A stretch of 64,000 bases of DNA, from NCBI RefSeq assembly GCF_001552715.1, contig NZ_BCRS01000005.1:1-64000 (forward strand), in the 5' to 3' direction. Below the pieces are notes generated by a model. It made no database searches. It saw only the letters and a list, made by a program, of their open reading frames with translations, and was not told where the DNA came from. Position numbers and translations under genes: made by a program. Source of the DNA: Mycolicibacterium vaccae NBRC 14118 = CIP 105934. GTDB taxonomy: Bacteria > Actinomycetota > Actinomycetes > Mycobacteriales > Mycobacteriaceae. This document shows, piece after piece, positions 21,399-30,251 of this stretch; position 1 is the first letter of the stretch, and each line of letters begins with the position of its first letter.

Positions 21399-22742
21399 AT
21401 GAGCGATGACGCTCTGGCGATGCGGGGTCCGGTGCACGGCACCAAGGACGCCAAACGCGTAGCAGTCGGCTCCGGTGTCGGGGCCGTCATCGAGACGTAC
21501 GACTTCATCGGTTTCGGCACTGCCGCCGCGCTGTATTTCGGCACCGCCTTCTTCCCGAACTCCAGCCCTGTCGCCGGCACCCTGCTGTCGTTCGCGACGC
21601 TCGGCGTCGGGTTCGTCGCCCGCCCACTCGGCGGCATCATCGGCGGGCACCTCGGGGACAAGGTCGGGCGCAAGCCGGTCCTGGTGGCGTCGCTGATCCT
21701 CATGGGTCTGGCCACCTTCGCGATCGGCCTGTTGCCGACCTACGAGACGGTCGGTGTCCTCGCGCCGATCCTGCTGGTGTCGGTCCGCATCATCCAGGGC
21801 CTGGCGTTCGGCGCCGAATGGGGCGGCGCAATCCTGATGAGCTACGAGCACGCCCCGTGGAAGAAGAAGGGCCGCTACACCGGCATCGTCCAAGCGGGCT
21901 TCCCCGTCGGCCTGCTGATAGCCAATCTGGTGTTCTTCGTCAGCATCCACCTCGGCGGTGACTGGGCATGGCGCGTGCCGTTCCTCGCGAGCATCGTCCT
22001 CGTCATCGTCGGCCTGATCATCCGCGCGAAGGTCCCGGAGTCGCCCGTCTTCGACGAGGTCAAGGAACAGGGCAACATCGTCAAGTCGCCGATCGTCGAG
22101 GTGGTCAAGAACGACTGGCGAAACATCCTGCGCGGCATCGGCCTTCGCATCGCCGAGACCGCCGGATATGCCGTGTCCATCACCTACATGCTGTCCTACC
22201 TCAAGGGTGCCGACTTGGCGACCAGGTCCGAGACCATCGGTGCGTTGTGCATTGCCGCCGCCATCGGCATCTTCGCCACCTTCGGCTGGGCGAAACTCAC
22301 CGACAGGATCGGGCGTCGCCCGCTGTACCTCTGGGTGTGCGCGCTGGGCATCCCGTTCGGCGTGCTGATGTTCGTCATGGTGAACACGGGGCTGTTCATC
22401 GTGATCCTTGCGACGTTCGTCATCGCCTACTGCGTGTTCCAGAACGCGCTCGCCGCCTGCCAGGGCGGGTGGTTCCCCGAACTGTTCAACGCGAACACCC
22501 GGTCCTCGGGCGCCTCGCTGGCCTACCAGATCTCGGCCATCGCTTCAGGATTCACCCCCTTCATCACCACCCTGTTGTTCGAGGCCTACGGGTGGTGGGG
22601 GCCGGCCCTGCTGTTCAGCGGATACATGGCCATCGGTCTGGTCGCCGCGATCCTCACCCGCGAAACCTGGGGTGCGCGCGAGCGCCGGCTGGCCGACAAG
22701 GCTGCCGCCGAGACCGCCGATCCGCGGGTGGTGTCCGTCTGA
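21399..22742 (+). CDS. MFS transporter, metabolite:H+ symporter (MHS) type
   Basis: The 447-residue protein has 12 predicted membrane segments. It opens with VGSGVGAVIETYDFIGFGTAAALYF, has the loop motif GGHLGDKVGRKPVL and then GLAFGAEWGGAILMSYEHAP, which together mark the MHS group (ShiA/ProP/KgtP relatives). These take up small organic acids or polar metabolites with protons. The ATG at 21399 has GAAAGGA at good spacing; the ATG at 21390 sits too close to it. The stop overlaps the transketolase gene (TGATG), so it is probably the uptake system for the substrate of this locus. Confidence 0.88.
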   Translation: MSDDALAMRGPVHGTKDAKRVAVGSGVGAVIETYDFIGFGTAAALYFGTAFFPNSSPVAGTLLSFATLGVGFVARPLGGIIGGHLGDKVGRKPVLVASLILMGLATFAIGLLPTYETVGVLAPILLVSVRIIQGLAFGAEWGGAILMSYEHAPWKKKGRYTGIVQAGFPVGLLIANLVFFVSIHLGGDWAWRVPFLASIVLVIVGLIIRAKVPESPVFDEVKEQGNIVKSPIVEVVKNDWRNILRGIGLRIAETAGYAVSITYMLSYLKGADLATRSETIGALCIAAAIGIFATFGWAKLTDRIGRRPLYLWVCALGIPFGVLMFVMVNTGLFIVILATFVIAYCVFQNALAACQGGWFPELFNANTRSSGASLAYQISAIASGFTPFITTLLFEAYGWWGPALLFSGYMAIGLVAAILTRETWGARERRLADKAAAETADPRVVSV

Positions 22743-23578
22743 TGCGTACGGACAAAGTGCGCGAAGCCGCCTATCGCATGCGCCATCACGCCTTGAACAT
22801 GGGCGAGGCGCAGGGTCAGGGATACATCGGTCAGGCTCTGGGTGCCGCCGACATGCTGGCCGCCGTCTACGCCGACCAACTGCGCTACCGTGCCGACGAC
22901 CCGCACTGGGCCGAACGCGATCGGTTCCTGCTGTCGACGGGCCATTACGCCATCGCTCTGTATGCCGCGCTGGCCGAAGCAGGCATCGTCGACGTGGCCG
23001 AACTCGACTCCTACGGCTCCGACGGATCACGATTGCCGATGTCGGTAATGGCAAGTTACACACCGGGAATGGAAATCTCCGGCGGATCGCTGGGCCATGG
23101 CCTGACCGTTGCGGTGGGGATGGCACTCGGACTGCGCCACCAGGGGTCGGACTCACGGGTCATCAACTTCCTGTCCGACGGCGAACTCGACGAGGGGTCG
23201 ACGTGGGAGGCAGCGATGGGTGCTTCGCACCATCAGCTGGGGAATCTGATCGCGATGGTCGACATCAACGCGCTGCAGGCCGACGGTCCGACCGTCGGCG
23301 TGCTGCGCACCGAACCGGTCGCCGACAAGTGGACGGCATGTGGATGGCATGTCCAGCGCGTCGACGGCAACGACGTCGACGCACTGCTCGCCGCGTTCGA
23401 CAACGTGCACTCGCAACCCGTCGGTGTCCCGTCGGTGATCCTGTGCGACACGCGGGTCGGTCGCGGCGTGCCCATGCTGGAGAACCGGGAAAAGGCGCAC
23501 TTCATGCGCATCGACGCCGACGAATGGCAGATCTGTCGCGATCAGCTCACCGCCGGCCACGAAGGAGCACTCGTATGA
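22742..23578 (+). CDS. Transketolase, N-terminal (TPP-binding) subunit
   Basis: The 278-residue product matches the N-terminal half of split transketolases. It has RDRFLLSTGHYAIALYAALAEAG and SGGSLGHGLTVAVGMALG, and the TPP/Mg motif SDGELDEGSTWEAAMGASHHQLGNLIAMVDIN with Ser in place of the usual first Gly of GDG. It needs the partner encoded next (overlap ATGA) to form the active site at the interface. The enzyme transfers two-carbon ketol units, so the locus probably breaks down a ketose or its phosphate (inference). Confidence 0.88.
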   Translation: MRTDKVREAAYRMRHHALNMGEAQGQGYIGQALGAADMLAAVYADQLRYRADDPHWAERDRFLLSTGHYAIALYAALAEAGIVDVAELDSYGSDGSRLPMSVMASYTPGMEISGGSLGHGLTVAVGMALGLRHQGSDSRVINFLSDGELDEGSTWEAAMGASHHQLGNLIAMVDINALQADGPTVGVLRTEPVADKWTACGWHVQRVDGNDVDALLAAFDNVHSQPVGVPSVILCDTRVGRGVPMLENREKAHFMRIDADEWQICRDQLTAGHEGALV

Positions 23579-24558
23579 CATCCGTTGCCCCTCTGAAGAC
23601 ATCGGCGATGATCGCGTCTTTCGCCGACCCCGGGCAGAAGACCGCGCCCACACCCTTCGGGCACGCGTTGGTCAAGGCCGCCCAGGCCGACGACCGCATC
23701 GTCGGGCTGACCGCGGACCTGGGCAAGTACACCGACATGCACATCTTCGCGCGGGAGTTCCCCGACCGCTTCTTCCAGATGGGCATGGCCGAGCAGCTGC
23801 TGTTCGGCGCCGCGGCGGGCATGGCCGAAACCGGCCTGGTGCCTTTCGCCTCCACGTATTCGGTGTTCGCCGCACGACGGGCGTACGACTTCATCTGCCT
23901 CGACATCGCGGAGCCGAACCTCAACGTGAACGTCGTCGGTGGTCTTCCCGGGTTGACGACCGGCTATGGGCCTTCGCATCAAGCTACCGAGGACGTCGCC
24001 ATCTTCCGCGGCATGCCGAATCTGACGATCGTCGACCCGTGTGATTCGGTGGACATCGAACAGGCGGTGCCCCAGCTGGCCGAGCACCCCGGACCGACCT
24101 ATCTGCGGTTGCTGCGGGGCAACGTGCCGACCGTGCTCGACGAATACGACTACACCTTCGAACTCGGCAAGGCCAAGGTGCTGCGCGGAGGCAACGACGT
24201 GGTGCTGATTTCGTCGGGTCTGATGACCATGCGGGCGTTACAGGCCGCGGAGAAGCTGAGCGCGCACAACGTCGACGTCGCCGTCGTCCACACGCCCACC
24301 ATCAAGCCATTCGACGCCGAAACCGTCCTGGCGCAGGTGGATACGGACCGTCTCGTGGTGACGCTGGAGAACCACACGGTGGTCGGCGGGCTGTTCGAGA
24401 CCGTGGCCTCGGCGGCGGTGCGGCGCGGGCTCGCCAAGCAGATCACCCCGATCGGGCTGCCCGACGAATTCCTCGCCGCGGGCGCGCTACCCACGCTGCA
24501 CGAACGCTATGGCCTGTCCACGCCGCGAATCGTCGCGACCGTGCTGGACCGACTGTAA
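23575..24558 (+). CDS. Transketolase, C-terminal subunit
   Basis: The 327-residue product has the pyrimidine-binding domain (VGLTADLGKYTDMHIFAREFPDRFFQMGMAEQ, with the conserved Glu that activates TPP) and STYSVFAARRAYDFI, then GLTTGYGPSHQATEDVAIFRGMPNLTIVDP with the substrate-facing histidine, and a C-terminal transketolase domain (VVTLENHTVVGGLFETVA). The ATG at 23575 overlaps the N-terminal subunit stop. Separate subunits of this kind occur in several sugar pathways, and the substrate cannot be read from the sequence. Confidence 0.88.
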   Translation: MTSVAPLKTSAMIASFADPGQKTAPTPFGHALVKAAQADDRIVGLTADLGKYTDMHIFAREFPDRFFQMGMAEQLLFGAAAGMAETGLVPFASTYSVFAARRAYDFICLDIAEPNLNVNVVGGLPGLTTGYGPSHQATEDVAIFRGMPNLTIVDPCDSVDIEQAVPQLAEHPGPTYLRLLRGNVPTVLDEYDYTFELGKAKVLRGGNDVVLISSGLMTMRALQAAEKLSAHNVDVAVVHTPTIKPFDAETVLAQVDTDRLVVTLENHTVVGGLFETVASAAVRRGLAKQITPIGLPDEFLAAGALPTLHERYGLSTPRIVATVLDRL

Positions 24559-24566
24559 GGTTGGCT

Positions 24567-24586
24567 GTTGACAAGCAAGTGTTGAC
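24567..24586. promoter_or_regulatory. GntR operator candidate 4, upstream of the regulator gene
   Basis: Two GTTGAC half-sites spaced by 8 bases lie between the transketolase stop and the GntR start. They share the half-site of the 21245-21354 cluster and suggest autoregulation. Confidence 0.45.
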
Positions 24587-24605
24587 ACTCAAAAGGGAGC
24601 TCTCC

Positions 24606-25268
24606 ATGTCGGTCGAACCGAGCTCGCTGTTGCGGCTGGAGAAAACCAGTCTGCGTGAGCAAGCGCTGACCGCGCTGCGAAAGGCGATCACCTCGGGGCA
24701 GATCAAGCCGAGCACCCACCTGGTGGAGACCGAGCTGTCGGACGCGTTGCAGATCAGCCGGGGCACCCTGCGGGAGGCGATGCGCCAACTGCAACAAGAG
24801 GGGCTGATCTCGGCAGGGCCGCGGGGCCGGCTTTCCGTCCGGCACCTCGACACCAAGGAGATCCGCGACATCTTCGACGTGCGCGCCGCACTCGAGTCAT
24901 TGGCCGCCCGCGAGCTGGCGGCCCAGCCCGACCGCGCCGACGCGGTCAAGGCTCTGCGCAGCGCAGTCGACGACATGGACCGCTGGGCGGCATCCAACCT
25001 CGAAGACCGCATCGAAGCCGACCTTCGATTCCACCGCACGATGTGTCAACTCACGGGAAACGTCACTCTGCTCCACCAATGGACGTCGCTGGAAGGCAGC
25101 ATCCGGATGTCGATCATGTTCGCCGGCGTCGACCGGGCCATCAAGAACATGAACGCCAAACGGCATCACGACATCATCGATGCCATCGAGTCCGGCGACA
25201 GCAACAAGGCCGCTGCGGCCGTAATCGAGCATATGGCCAGCGCCGCAGACACCTTGGTCACCGCGTAA
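24606..25268 (+). CDS. GntR-family regulator (FadR/FCD subgroup)
   Basis: The 220-residue protein has an N-terminal winged helix (SLREQALTALRKAITSGQIKPSTHLVETELSDALQISRGTLREAMRQLQQEGLI) and a C-terminal all-helical FCD domain with DIFDVRAALESLAARELA, a metal/ligand-binding pattern D-x3-H (ADLRFHRTMCQ) and KRHHDIIDAIESGD. The ATG at 24606 is preceded by AAAGGGAG. It follows the operon it probably controls and has its own half-sites at 24567-24586. It likely represses both arms until the sugar intermediate binds. Confidence 0.88.
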   Translation: MSVEPSSLLRLEKTSLREQALTALRKAITSGQIKPSTHLVETELSDALQISRGTLREAMRQLQQEGLISAGPRGRLSVRHLDTKEIRDIFDVRAALESLAARELAAQPDRADAVKALRSAVDDMDRWAASNLEDRIEADLRFHRTMCQLTGNVTLLHQWTSLEGSIRMSIMFAGVDRAIKNMNAKRHHDIIDAIESGDSNKAAAAVIEHMASAADTLVTA

Positions 25269-25328
25269 CGGCTCCCGGACCGCGGGTCGAGGAGTTGCCA
25301 CGCGTGCGCCCGTCAACGTCGACGGACA

Positions 25329-25478
25329 TCACGCAGATGTGCCGCCGTCCGGTTCGGTGAGTTCGGGCGCGATCTCCCGGGTGGCCATGCCGCCCTCGCG
25401 GCCGTGATCCTCGGGGCCGGGCCTGCCGCCGTTCGGTTCCTCGGTCTTCTTGTCCGCTTGATCGCTGTTGCCCTCCAT
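25329..25478 (-). CDS. Small charged protein, 49 residues
   Basis: The product is very hydrophilic (MEGNSDQADKKTEEPNGG...TREIAPELTEPDGGTSA) with no hydrophobic segment. A good ribosome site (GGAAGGAAC) precedes the ATG, which supports a real gene. Short disordered proteins of this type occur in many mycobacteria. The function is unknown. Confidence 0.5.
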   Translation of the reverse strand: MEGNSDQADKKTEEPNGGRPGPEDHGREGGMATREIAPELTEPDGGTSA

Positions 25479-25593
25479 ACCGTTCCTTCCGTTCTGTGGT
25501 GCTGTACCCGGTCCGGACGTCGCCCAGACACCGCGGCGCCCATCCGAAACCACCCTTGCGGCCTGATTCCCGGCGGCGCGTACGCTGCTGCAC

Positions 25594-26403
25594 GTGATCG
25601 ATATCGCACTGAGCGAGATGCGTGACTGGTTCGGTTTCGGGGTCGCGGGCAACTTCGCCGGGCACCTCGAACAGGCAGGTGAGGCCGCTGATTTCGTGAA
25701 CGTGACGAGCGAGGGAGCGGCGCCGAAGGGGATCTTCCCGTGGTACGCGCCGGGATCGGACACGTTCCTCGGCGAGTTCCCGCTGTCCAACGACGAGGTC
25801 GTGCTGCCTGCGGAGAGCCCGGAGTTCTCGGGGCCGCTGAATCTGCAGATCGAGCCGGAGGTCGGGCTGGCCTGCCGGGTGGTGTGGCAGGGCGACACCG
25901 TCGTGACGTTGGAGCCGTTCGCGCTCGGCGCGTTCAATGACTGCTCGATCCGGCGCCCGGGCGCACCCAAGATCAGTCACAAGAAGAACTGGGGGCCGGC
26001 GTCCAAGGGGGTGGCCGCACAGTTCTTCGACATCGGCGACCTGACCCCGGACGGTCCGACGGCCACGCTGCGCCTGGTCTGCCATCTGGGCAGTGACGGT
26101 GAGGAACACGCCTACGGCGTCGACAGCCCACTGATCGGCTACTCGTACTACGGCGAGGTCCTGCTCGACTGGATCGTCGAGCGGCTGGCCAACCAGAAAA
26201 GCTCGCCGGACACCCCGCTCGAAGACGTCGGCGCGCTGATGGCGGCCAGCGGGCACCCCGAGCACGTGCTGATCGGCATCGGCGCCACCCGGTACACCCC
26301 GCTGGGCGAGTCGACCTTCCTCAAGCCGGGGGACCAGGCCATCGTGCGGGTCTACGACACCGCGTCCGACGCGGCGTCCGAGCTGCGTCAGCGCGTCCGG
26401 TAA
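25594..26403 (+). CDS. DUF5718-like protein
   Basis: The 269-residue protein starts WFGFGVAGNFAGHLEQAGEAADF, which I associate with the DUF5718 family, and continues with PLSNDEVVLPAE...NLQIEPEVGLACRVVWQG, resembling the fumarylacetoacetase-type beta fold where acidic residues bind metal. SHKKNWGPASKG and SYYGEVLLDWIVERLANQ follow. The GTG at 25594 is the only start fitting the conserved N-terminus. It stands alone between a small minus-strand gene and an epimerase; the function is not established. Confidence 0.65.
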   Translation: MIDIALSEMRDWFGFGVAGNFAGHLEQAGEAADFVNVTSEGAAPKGIFPWYAPGSDTFLGEFPLSNDEVVLPAESPEFSGPLNLQIEPEVGLACRVVWQGDTVVTLEPFALGAFNDCSIRRPGAPKISHKKNWGPASKGVAAQFFDIGDLTPDGPTATLRLVCHLGSDGEEHAYGVDSPLIGYSYYGEVLLDWIVERLANQKSSPDTPLEDVGALMAASGHPEHVLIGIGATRYTPLGESTFLKPGDQAIVRVYDTASDAASELRQRVR

Positions 26404-26448
26404 CGCAAACCGTCGTTCTTACCGTTGCCGACGTGGTTATCTGTCGCA

Positions 26449-27474
26449 GTGACGAGCGATGACGACGTGAACGTGGCGGGGCAGCGGGCGCTGGTGATGG
26501 GGGCCAGCGGCAACGTGGGGGCGTGCGTGGTGCGCCACCTCGCCGCGGCAGGCGCCGATGTCCGGGTGCTGCTGCGGAAGTCCAGTTCCACCAAGGGAAT
26601 CGACGGCCTCGACGTCGAACGGGTCTACGGTGACCCGTTCGATCCCGCGACGGCCGCCGCGGCGATGGCCGACCGTGACGTCGTCTACTACTGCATCGTC
26701 GACACCAGGGCCGAACTCAAGGACCCCGCGCCGCTGTTCGCGACCAACGTCGAGGGCCTGCGCACGGTGCTCGACGTCGCCACCGGCGCGGACCTGGACA
26801 AATTCGTCTTCCTGAGCACGATCGGCACGATCGCCGTCGGCCCGGACGGCCAGACCGTCGACGAGGACACGCCGTTCAACTGGGCCGACCGGGCGGGCAG
26901 CTACATCGAGTCCCGGCGCGCCGCCGAACAACTGGTGCTGACCTACGCCGCCGACGGCCGGGTGCCCGCGGTGGTCGTCAACGTGTCGAACCCGTACGGA
27001 CCGCCGGACTGGCAGCCGCGCCAGGGCATGTTCGTCCAACTCGCGGCGCTGGGCAAGCTGCCGTTCTACGTGCGCGGGGTCGGTTCCGAGGTGGTCGGCA
27101 TCGACGACGCGGCCGACGCGATGCTGCGGGCATCGCTGCGCGGACGCGTGCGTGAGCGCTACATCGTCTCGGAACGGTTCATGACGCACCGCGAACTGCT
27201 CACCACCGCCGCCGAAGCCGTCGGCGCCCGCCGGCCCAGGATCGGGGTCCCGATGGCCGTCGTCTACGGCTTCGCACACGTGGCCGACGTGGTGGGATCG
27301 CTGCTGCGGGTGCAGGTTCCGATCAGCAGGCAGAGCGCTTTCCTGTTGGCGTTCACCTCACCGGCCAGTCACGCCAAGGCGACCCGCGAACTGGGGTGGC
27401 ACCCGAAGCCCACCGAGCAGTTCATCGCGCGCGCAGCGGAGAACTACGTGGAACGCCAACGCGTCGGGGCCTAG
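26449..27474 (+). CDS. NAD-dependent epimerase/dehydratase family protein (extended SDR)
   Basis: The 341-residue protein has a Rossmann motif GASGNVGACVVRHLAAAGADV near the N-terminus, VVYYCIVDTR, FVFLSTIGTIAVG for the Ser strand, and YIESRRAAEQ, where Tyr-x-x-x-Arg replaces the usual YxxxK. This Lys change may abolish or alter dehydrogenase activity. NVSNPYGPPDWQPR is the typical NP-YG segment. Start candidates are GTG 26449 (chosen) and GTG 26470. Members modify sterols, sugars or isoprenoids; no specific role is claimed. Confidence 0.75.
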   Translation: MTSDDDVNVAGQRALVMGASGNVGACVVRHLAAAGADVRVLLRKSSSTKGIDGLDVERVYGDPFDPATAAAAMADRDVVYYCIVDTRAELKDPAPLFATNVEGLRTVLDVATGADLDKFVFLSTIGTIAVGPDGQTVDEDTPFNWADRAGSYIESRRAAEQLVLTYAADGRVPAVVVNVSNPYGPPDWQPRQGMFVQLAALGKLPFYVRGVGSEVVGIDDAADAMLRASLRGRVRERYIVSERFMTHRELLTTAAEAVGARRPRIGVPMAVVYGFAHVADVVGSLLRVQVPISRQSAFLLAFTSPASHAKATRELGWHPKPTEQFIARAAENYVERQRVGA

Positions 27475-27511
27475 CGTCCGAACGGCGACTCGCGACAGCC
27501 GCATGACCGGA

Positions 27512-27527
27512 TGGGGGATATCCCCCA
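27512..27527. promoter_or_regulatory. Perfect 16-bp palindrome upstream of the cutinase gene
   Basis: TGGGGGATATCCCCCA is fully self-complementary and lies 100 bp before the cutinase start in a 150-bp intergenic region. It could be an operator for an unknown dimeric regulator. No promoter hexamers were assigned. Confidence 0.35.
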
Positions 27528-27626
27528 ATTAACCTGATCTCCGGGCCGGATGGAATTTCTGGAGCAGTCCAGGCCTTTCACACGTTGTCGCCGTAACGGG
27601 GCGGCCACGACCGAGGAGTTTCAGAA

Positions 27627-28367
27627 ATGCCCGATCGCCGTCCCACCGCTCACGTCGTCTCCGGTACGTCCGTCCGCCGCGCGTTGGTGATGGCAGGCGC
27701 CGGGGGAGTGCTCGCCGCCGGCCTGATCGGTCCCGGCGCCGCGAGTGCGCAAGCTGCCGACTCCTGTCCCGATGTCCAGGTGGTGTTCGCCCGCGGCACA
27801 GCCGAACCCACGGGGGTCGGCCGCGTGGGTCAGGCCTTCGTCGACGCGCTGCGCGACGAACTGGGCGGCCGCACCGTCGACGTCTACGCGGTGAATTACC
27901 CGGCGTCCTACGACTTCCTGCAGTCCACCCCGGTCGGTGCCGACGACGCCAGCGCGCGCATCCAGGCCACCGCCGCGGCCTGCCCCAGCACCGCCATCGT
28001 GGTGGGCGGTTACTCGCAGGGTGCGGCGGCGGTCGACCTGATCACCGCAGACCCCAACGCCACGTTCGGATTCGGCCGCCCGATGCCGGCGCCGGTCGCC
28101 GACCATGTGGCCGCCGTCGCGGTGTTCGGCAACCCGTCGACCAAGATAGGCAACCCGCTGACCGCGATCAGCCCGCTCTACGGGGCGAAGACGATCGATC
28201 TGTGCAACGGCGCGGATCCGGTGTGCTCGGCCGGCGACGACCGCCCGGCGCACAGCCAGTACGTGCAGACCGGACTGGCACGCCAAGCCGCCGACTTCGT
28301 CGCCAAGAAGGTGACCGGCCACCAGTCGTCCGGTTCGGTGATCAACGCCTCGGCCGCGGTGAACTGA
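27627..28367 (+). CDS. Secreted cutinase-family serine hydrolase
   Basis: The 246-residue protein has a signal peptide with a twin-Arg-like start (SVRRALVMAGAGGVLAAGLIGPGAASAQA) and a mature cutinase domain: SCPDVQVVFARGTAEPTGVG, the nucleophile elbow GGYSQGAAA near residue 130, the acid in NGADPVCSAGD and the base in RPAHSQYV. Cysteines are placed for the two conserved disulfides. A ribosome site (GAGGAG) precedes the ATG. Mycobacterial members hydrolyse ester lipids (lipase/phospholipase), and this one acts outside the membrane. Confidence 0.92.
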   Translation: MPDRRPTAHVVSGTSVRRALVMAGAGGVLAAGLIGPGAASAQAADSCPDVQVVFARGTAEPTGVGRVGQAFVDALRDELGGRTVDVYAVNYPASYDFLQSTPVGADDASARIQATAAACPSTAIVVGGYSQGAAAVDLITADPNATFGFGRPMPAPVADHVAAVAVFGNPSTKIGNPLTAISPLYGAKTIDLCNGADPVCSAGDDRPAHSQYVQTGLARQAADFVAKKVTGHQSSGSVINASAAVN

Positions 28368-28368
28368 G

Positions 28369-29280
28369 CTACCGGTTGCCGGCCCGCCGCGCCCGCTTGC
28401 GGTCGTAGAGGTCGCGATCGGCGACGGCGAACAGCCCGTCGAGCGCGCGAGGGTCCGGCGCGCCGACCGCGACGCCGTGGGTGACGTCGACGGCGAGACC
28501 TTCGGTCAGCTCTGCCGCCAGCACCCCCGCCTGCGCCGCGTCGTCGACCGCGACGATCAGGACGAACTCGTCGCCCCCGATGCGGCCGAGGACGCTGCCC
28601 GCGGGGATCCGGGCGACCCATCCGCGGGTCAGGTCGCTGAGCAGTTGGTCGCCGACGGCGTGCCCACGCTCGTCGTTGACGCGTTTGAAGTCGTCGACGT
28701 CGAACACCACCACGGCGATCTGCCGGCCCCGGCGGTCGGCCTGCTTGAGCAGCCGTCCGGCTTGGCGGCCGAGGCCGGCCCGATTCCAGATCAGCGTCAA
28801 CGGGTCCCGGAAAGCGGCGTCGAGCAGCACCGAGTTGCCCAGCCCGAACACCTCGGCCGCACCGAGCACGCTCAGTGCGTAGAACAGCACCCAGATCACC
28901 GCGATCGGGGCCGGCGCCACCAGCAGCGCGGCGGCCGCGGTGGCGGTCAGCGCCGCCACCGCGATCCGGGTGGTCGCGGCGCTGTGCCAGGTGCGGATGA
29001 AGATGGCCACGAACATCAGCGGCACCACCGACCAGATCTGGGCGACAAGCTGGTGGTGGAACAGCACGCCGACGATCGGAGCGGCGCTCATGCAGGTCAG
29101 CGCGCCGACATAGCGCAGGCCGGTCGCAGGGGTGGGCAGCGCGAGCAGCAGGCCCACCGCGGACAGCGCCACGGCGGCGACCTCGCCGCGCACGTCTGAA
29201 GAAACGGTGTCCACCACCAGCGCCTGGAAGACCGTCAGCGCGTAGAGCACCGCCATGATGGCGAGGTAGATGATCAGCAT
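28369..29280 (-). CDS. Membrane-bound GGDEF (diguanylate cyclase) protein
   Basis: The 303-residue protein has about five transmembrane helices in its first 150 residues (MLIIYLAIMAVLYALTVFQALVV...), then a GGDEF domain: DPLTLIWNRAGL, VVFDVDDFKRVNDERGHAVGDQLL and RIGGDEFVLIV near residue 238. The active-site signature is intact and no RxxD inhibitory site precedes it. It should make c-di-GMP at the membrane. Start choice is uncertain: ATG 29280 is used, while upstream codons (LVVPLDELLRRK) also look coding and a GTG near 29313 is possible. Confidence 0.85.
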   Translation of the reverse strand: MLIIYLAIMAVLYALTVFQALVVDTVSSDVRGEVAAVALSAVGLLLALPTPATGLRYVGALTCMSAAPIVGVLFHHQLVAQIWSVVPLMFVAIFIRTWHSAATTRIAVAALTATAAAALLVAPAPIAVIWVLFYALSVLGAAEVFGLGNSVLLDAAFRDPLTLIWNRAGLGRQAGRLLKQADRRGRQIAVVVFDVDDFKRVNDERGHAVGDQLLSDLTRGWVARIPAGSVLGRIGGDEFVLIVAVDDAAQAGVLAAELTEGLAVDVTHGVAVGAPDPRALDGLFAVADRDLYDRKRARRAGNR

Positions 29281-29358
29281 CTTGCGCCGCAGCAGCTCGT
29301 CCAGGGGCACCACGAGAAGAGCGTAGAAGACGCCTGGCCGGTGGCTAGCATCTCTTGT

Positions 29359-30228
29359 GTGACCGGCCAACTCGACACCGCGCAGCTGGCCGCGTTGTCG
29401 GCGGTCGTCGAGTTCGGCAGCTTCGACGCGGCCGCGACCCACCTGCACGTCACCCCGTCGGCGATCAGCCAGCGGATCAAGGCCCTGGAACAGCAGGTCG
29501 GCCAGGTGTTGGTGCTGAGGGAAAAGCCCTGTGTGGCAACACCTGCCGGGATCCCGCTGCTGCGGCTGGCGGCGCAGACCGCGCTGCTGCAGGCCGACGC
29601 GCTCGCCGAGATGCGCGGCGGCAGCACCGACCTGCCGCGAATCGCGATGGCGGTCAACGCCGATTCGATGGCGACCTGGTTCACCGAGGTGTTCGCCCGG
29701 CTGCCGCACGTGCTGTTCGACGTGCGCATCGAGGACCAGGACCACTCCGCCCGGCTGCTGCGCGAAGGCGTGGTGATGGGCGCGGTGACCACCGAGCGCA
29801 CCCCGGTCGCCGGTTGCCGCGTCCAGCCGCTCGGGGTGATGCGCTACGTGCCGGTGGCCTCGAAGGCCTACATGCGAAGGTATCTACCGGACGGGTTCAC
29901 CCGCGAGGCGGCCGCCCGGGCGCCGTCGCTGGCCTGGAACCGCTCCGACGCGCTCCAGGACCAGTTGGTGCGCAAGGTGTTTCGCCGATCCATCGTCCGT
30001 CCCACCCACTACGTGCCCACCGCCGCGGGCTTCGGCGCGGCCGTGCACGCCGGGCTGGGCTGGGGCATGTACCCCGTCCAGCTGGTGGACGCGTCGTTCG
30101 TCCCGGTCACCGATCAGCACCTGGATGTGCCGTTGTACTGGCAGTGCTGGAAGCTCGACAGTGCCACCGTCGGACAGGTCACCGCCGCGGTGGAGGCGGC
30201 CGCGGCGGGGCTGCTCCCCGGGCGGTGA
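29359..30228 (+). CDS. LysR-family regulator, ArgP/IciA type
   Basis: The 289-residue product has the winged helix LDTAQLAALSAVVEFGSFDAAATHLHVTPSAISQRIKALEQQVG, which closely follows ArgP, and an effector domain with PRIAMAVNADSMATWF and VMRYVPVASKAY. ArgP proteins sense lysine or arginine and usually control amino-acid exporters such as LysE, but no exporter lies next to it here. The start is GTG 29359; an in-frame GTG at 29341 is possible. It diverges from the GGDEF gene with about 80 bp between starts. Confidence 0.85.
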   Translation: MTGQLDTAQLAALSAVVEFGSFDAAATHLHVTPSAISQRIKALEQQVGQVLVLREKPCVATPAGIPLLRLAAQTALLQADALAEMRGGSTDLPRIAMAVNADSMATWFTEVFARLPHVLFDVRIEDQDHSARLLREGVVMGAVTTERTPVAGCRVQPLGVMRYVPVASKAYMRRYLPDGFTREAAARAPSLAWNRSDALQDQLVRKVFRRSIVRPTHYVPTAAGFGAAVHAGLGWGMYPVQLVDASFVPVTDQHLDVPLYWQCWKLDSATVGQVTAAVEAAAAGLLPGR

Positions 30229-30251
30229 CGGCGGGCAGGGACAATCGCGGT

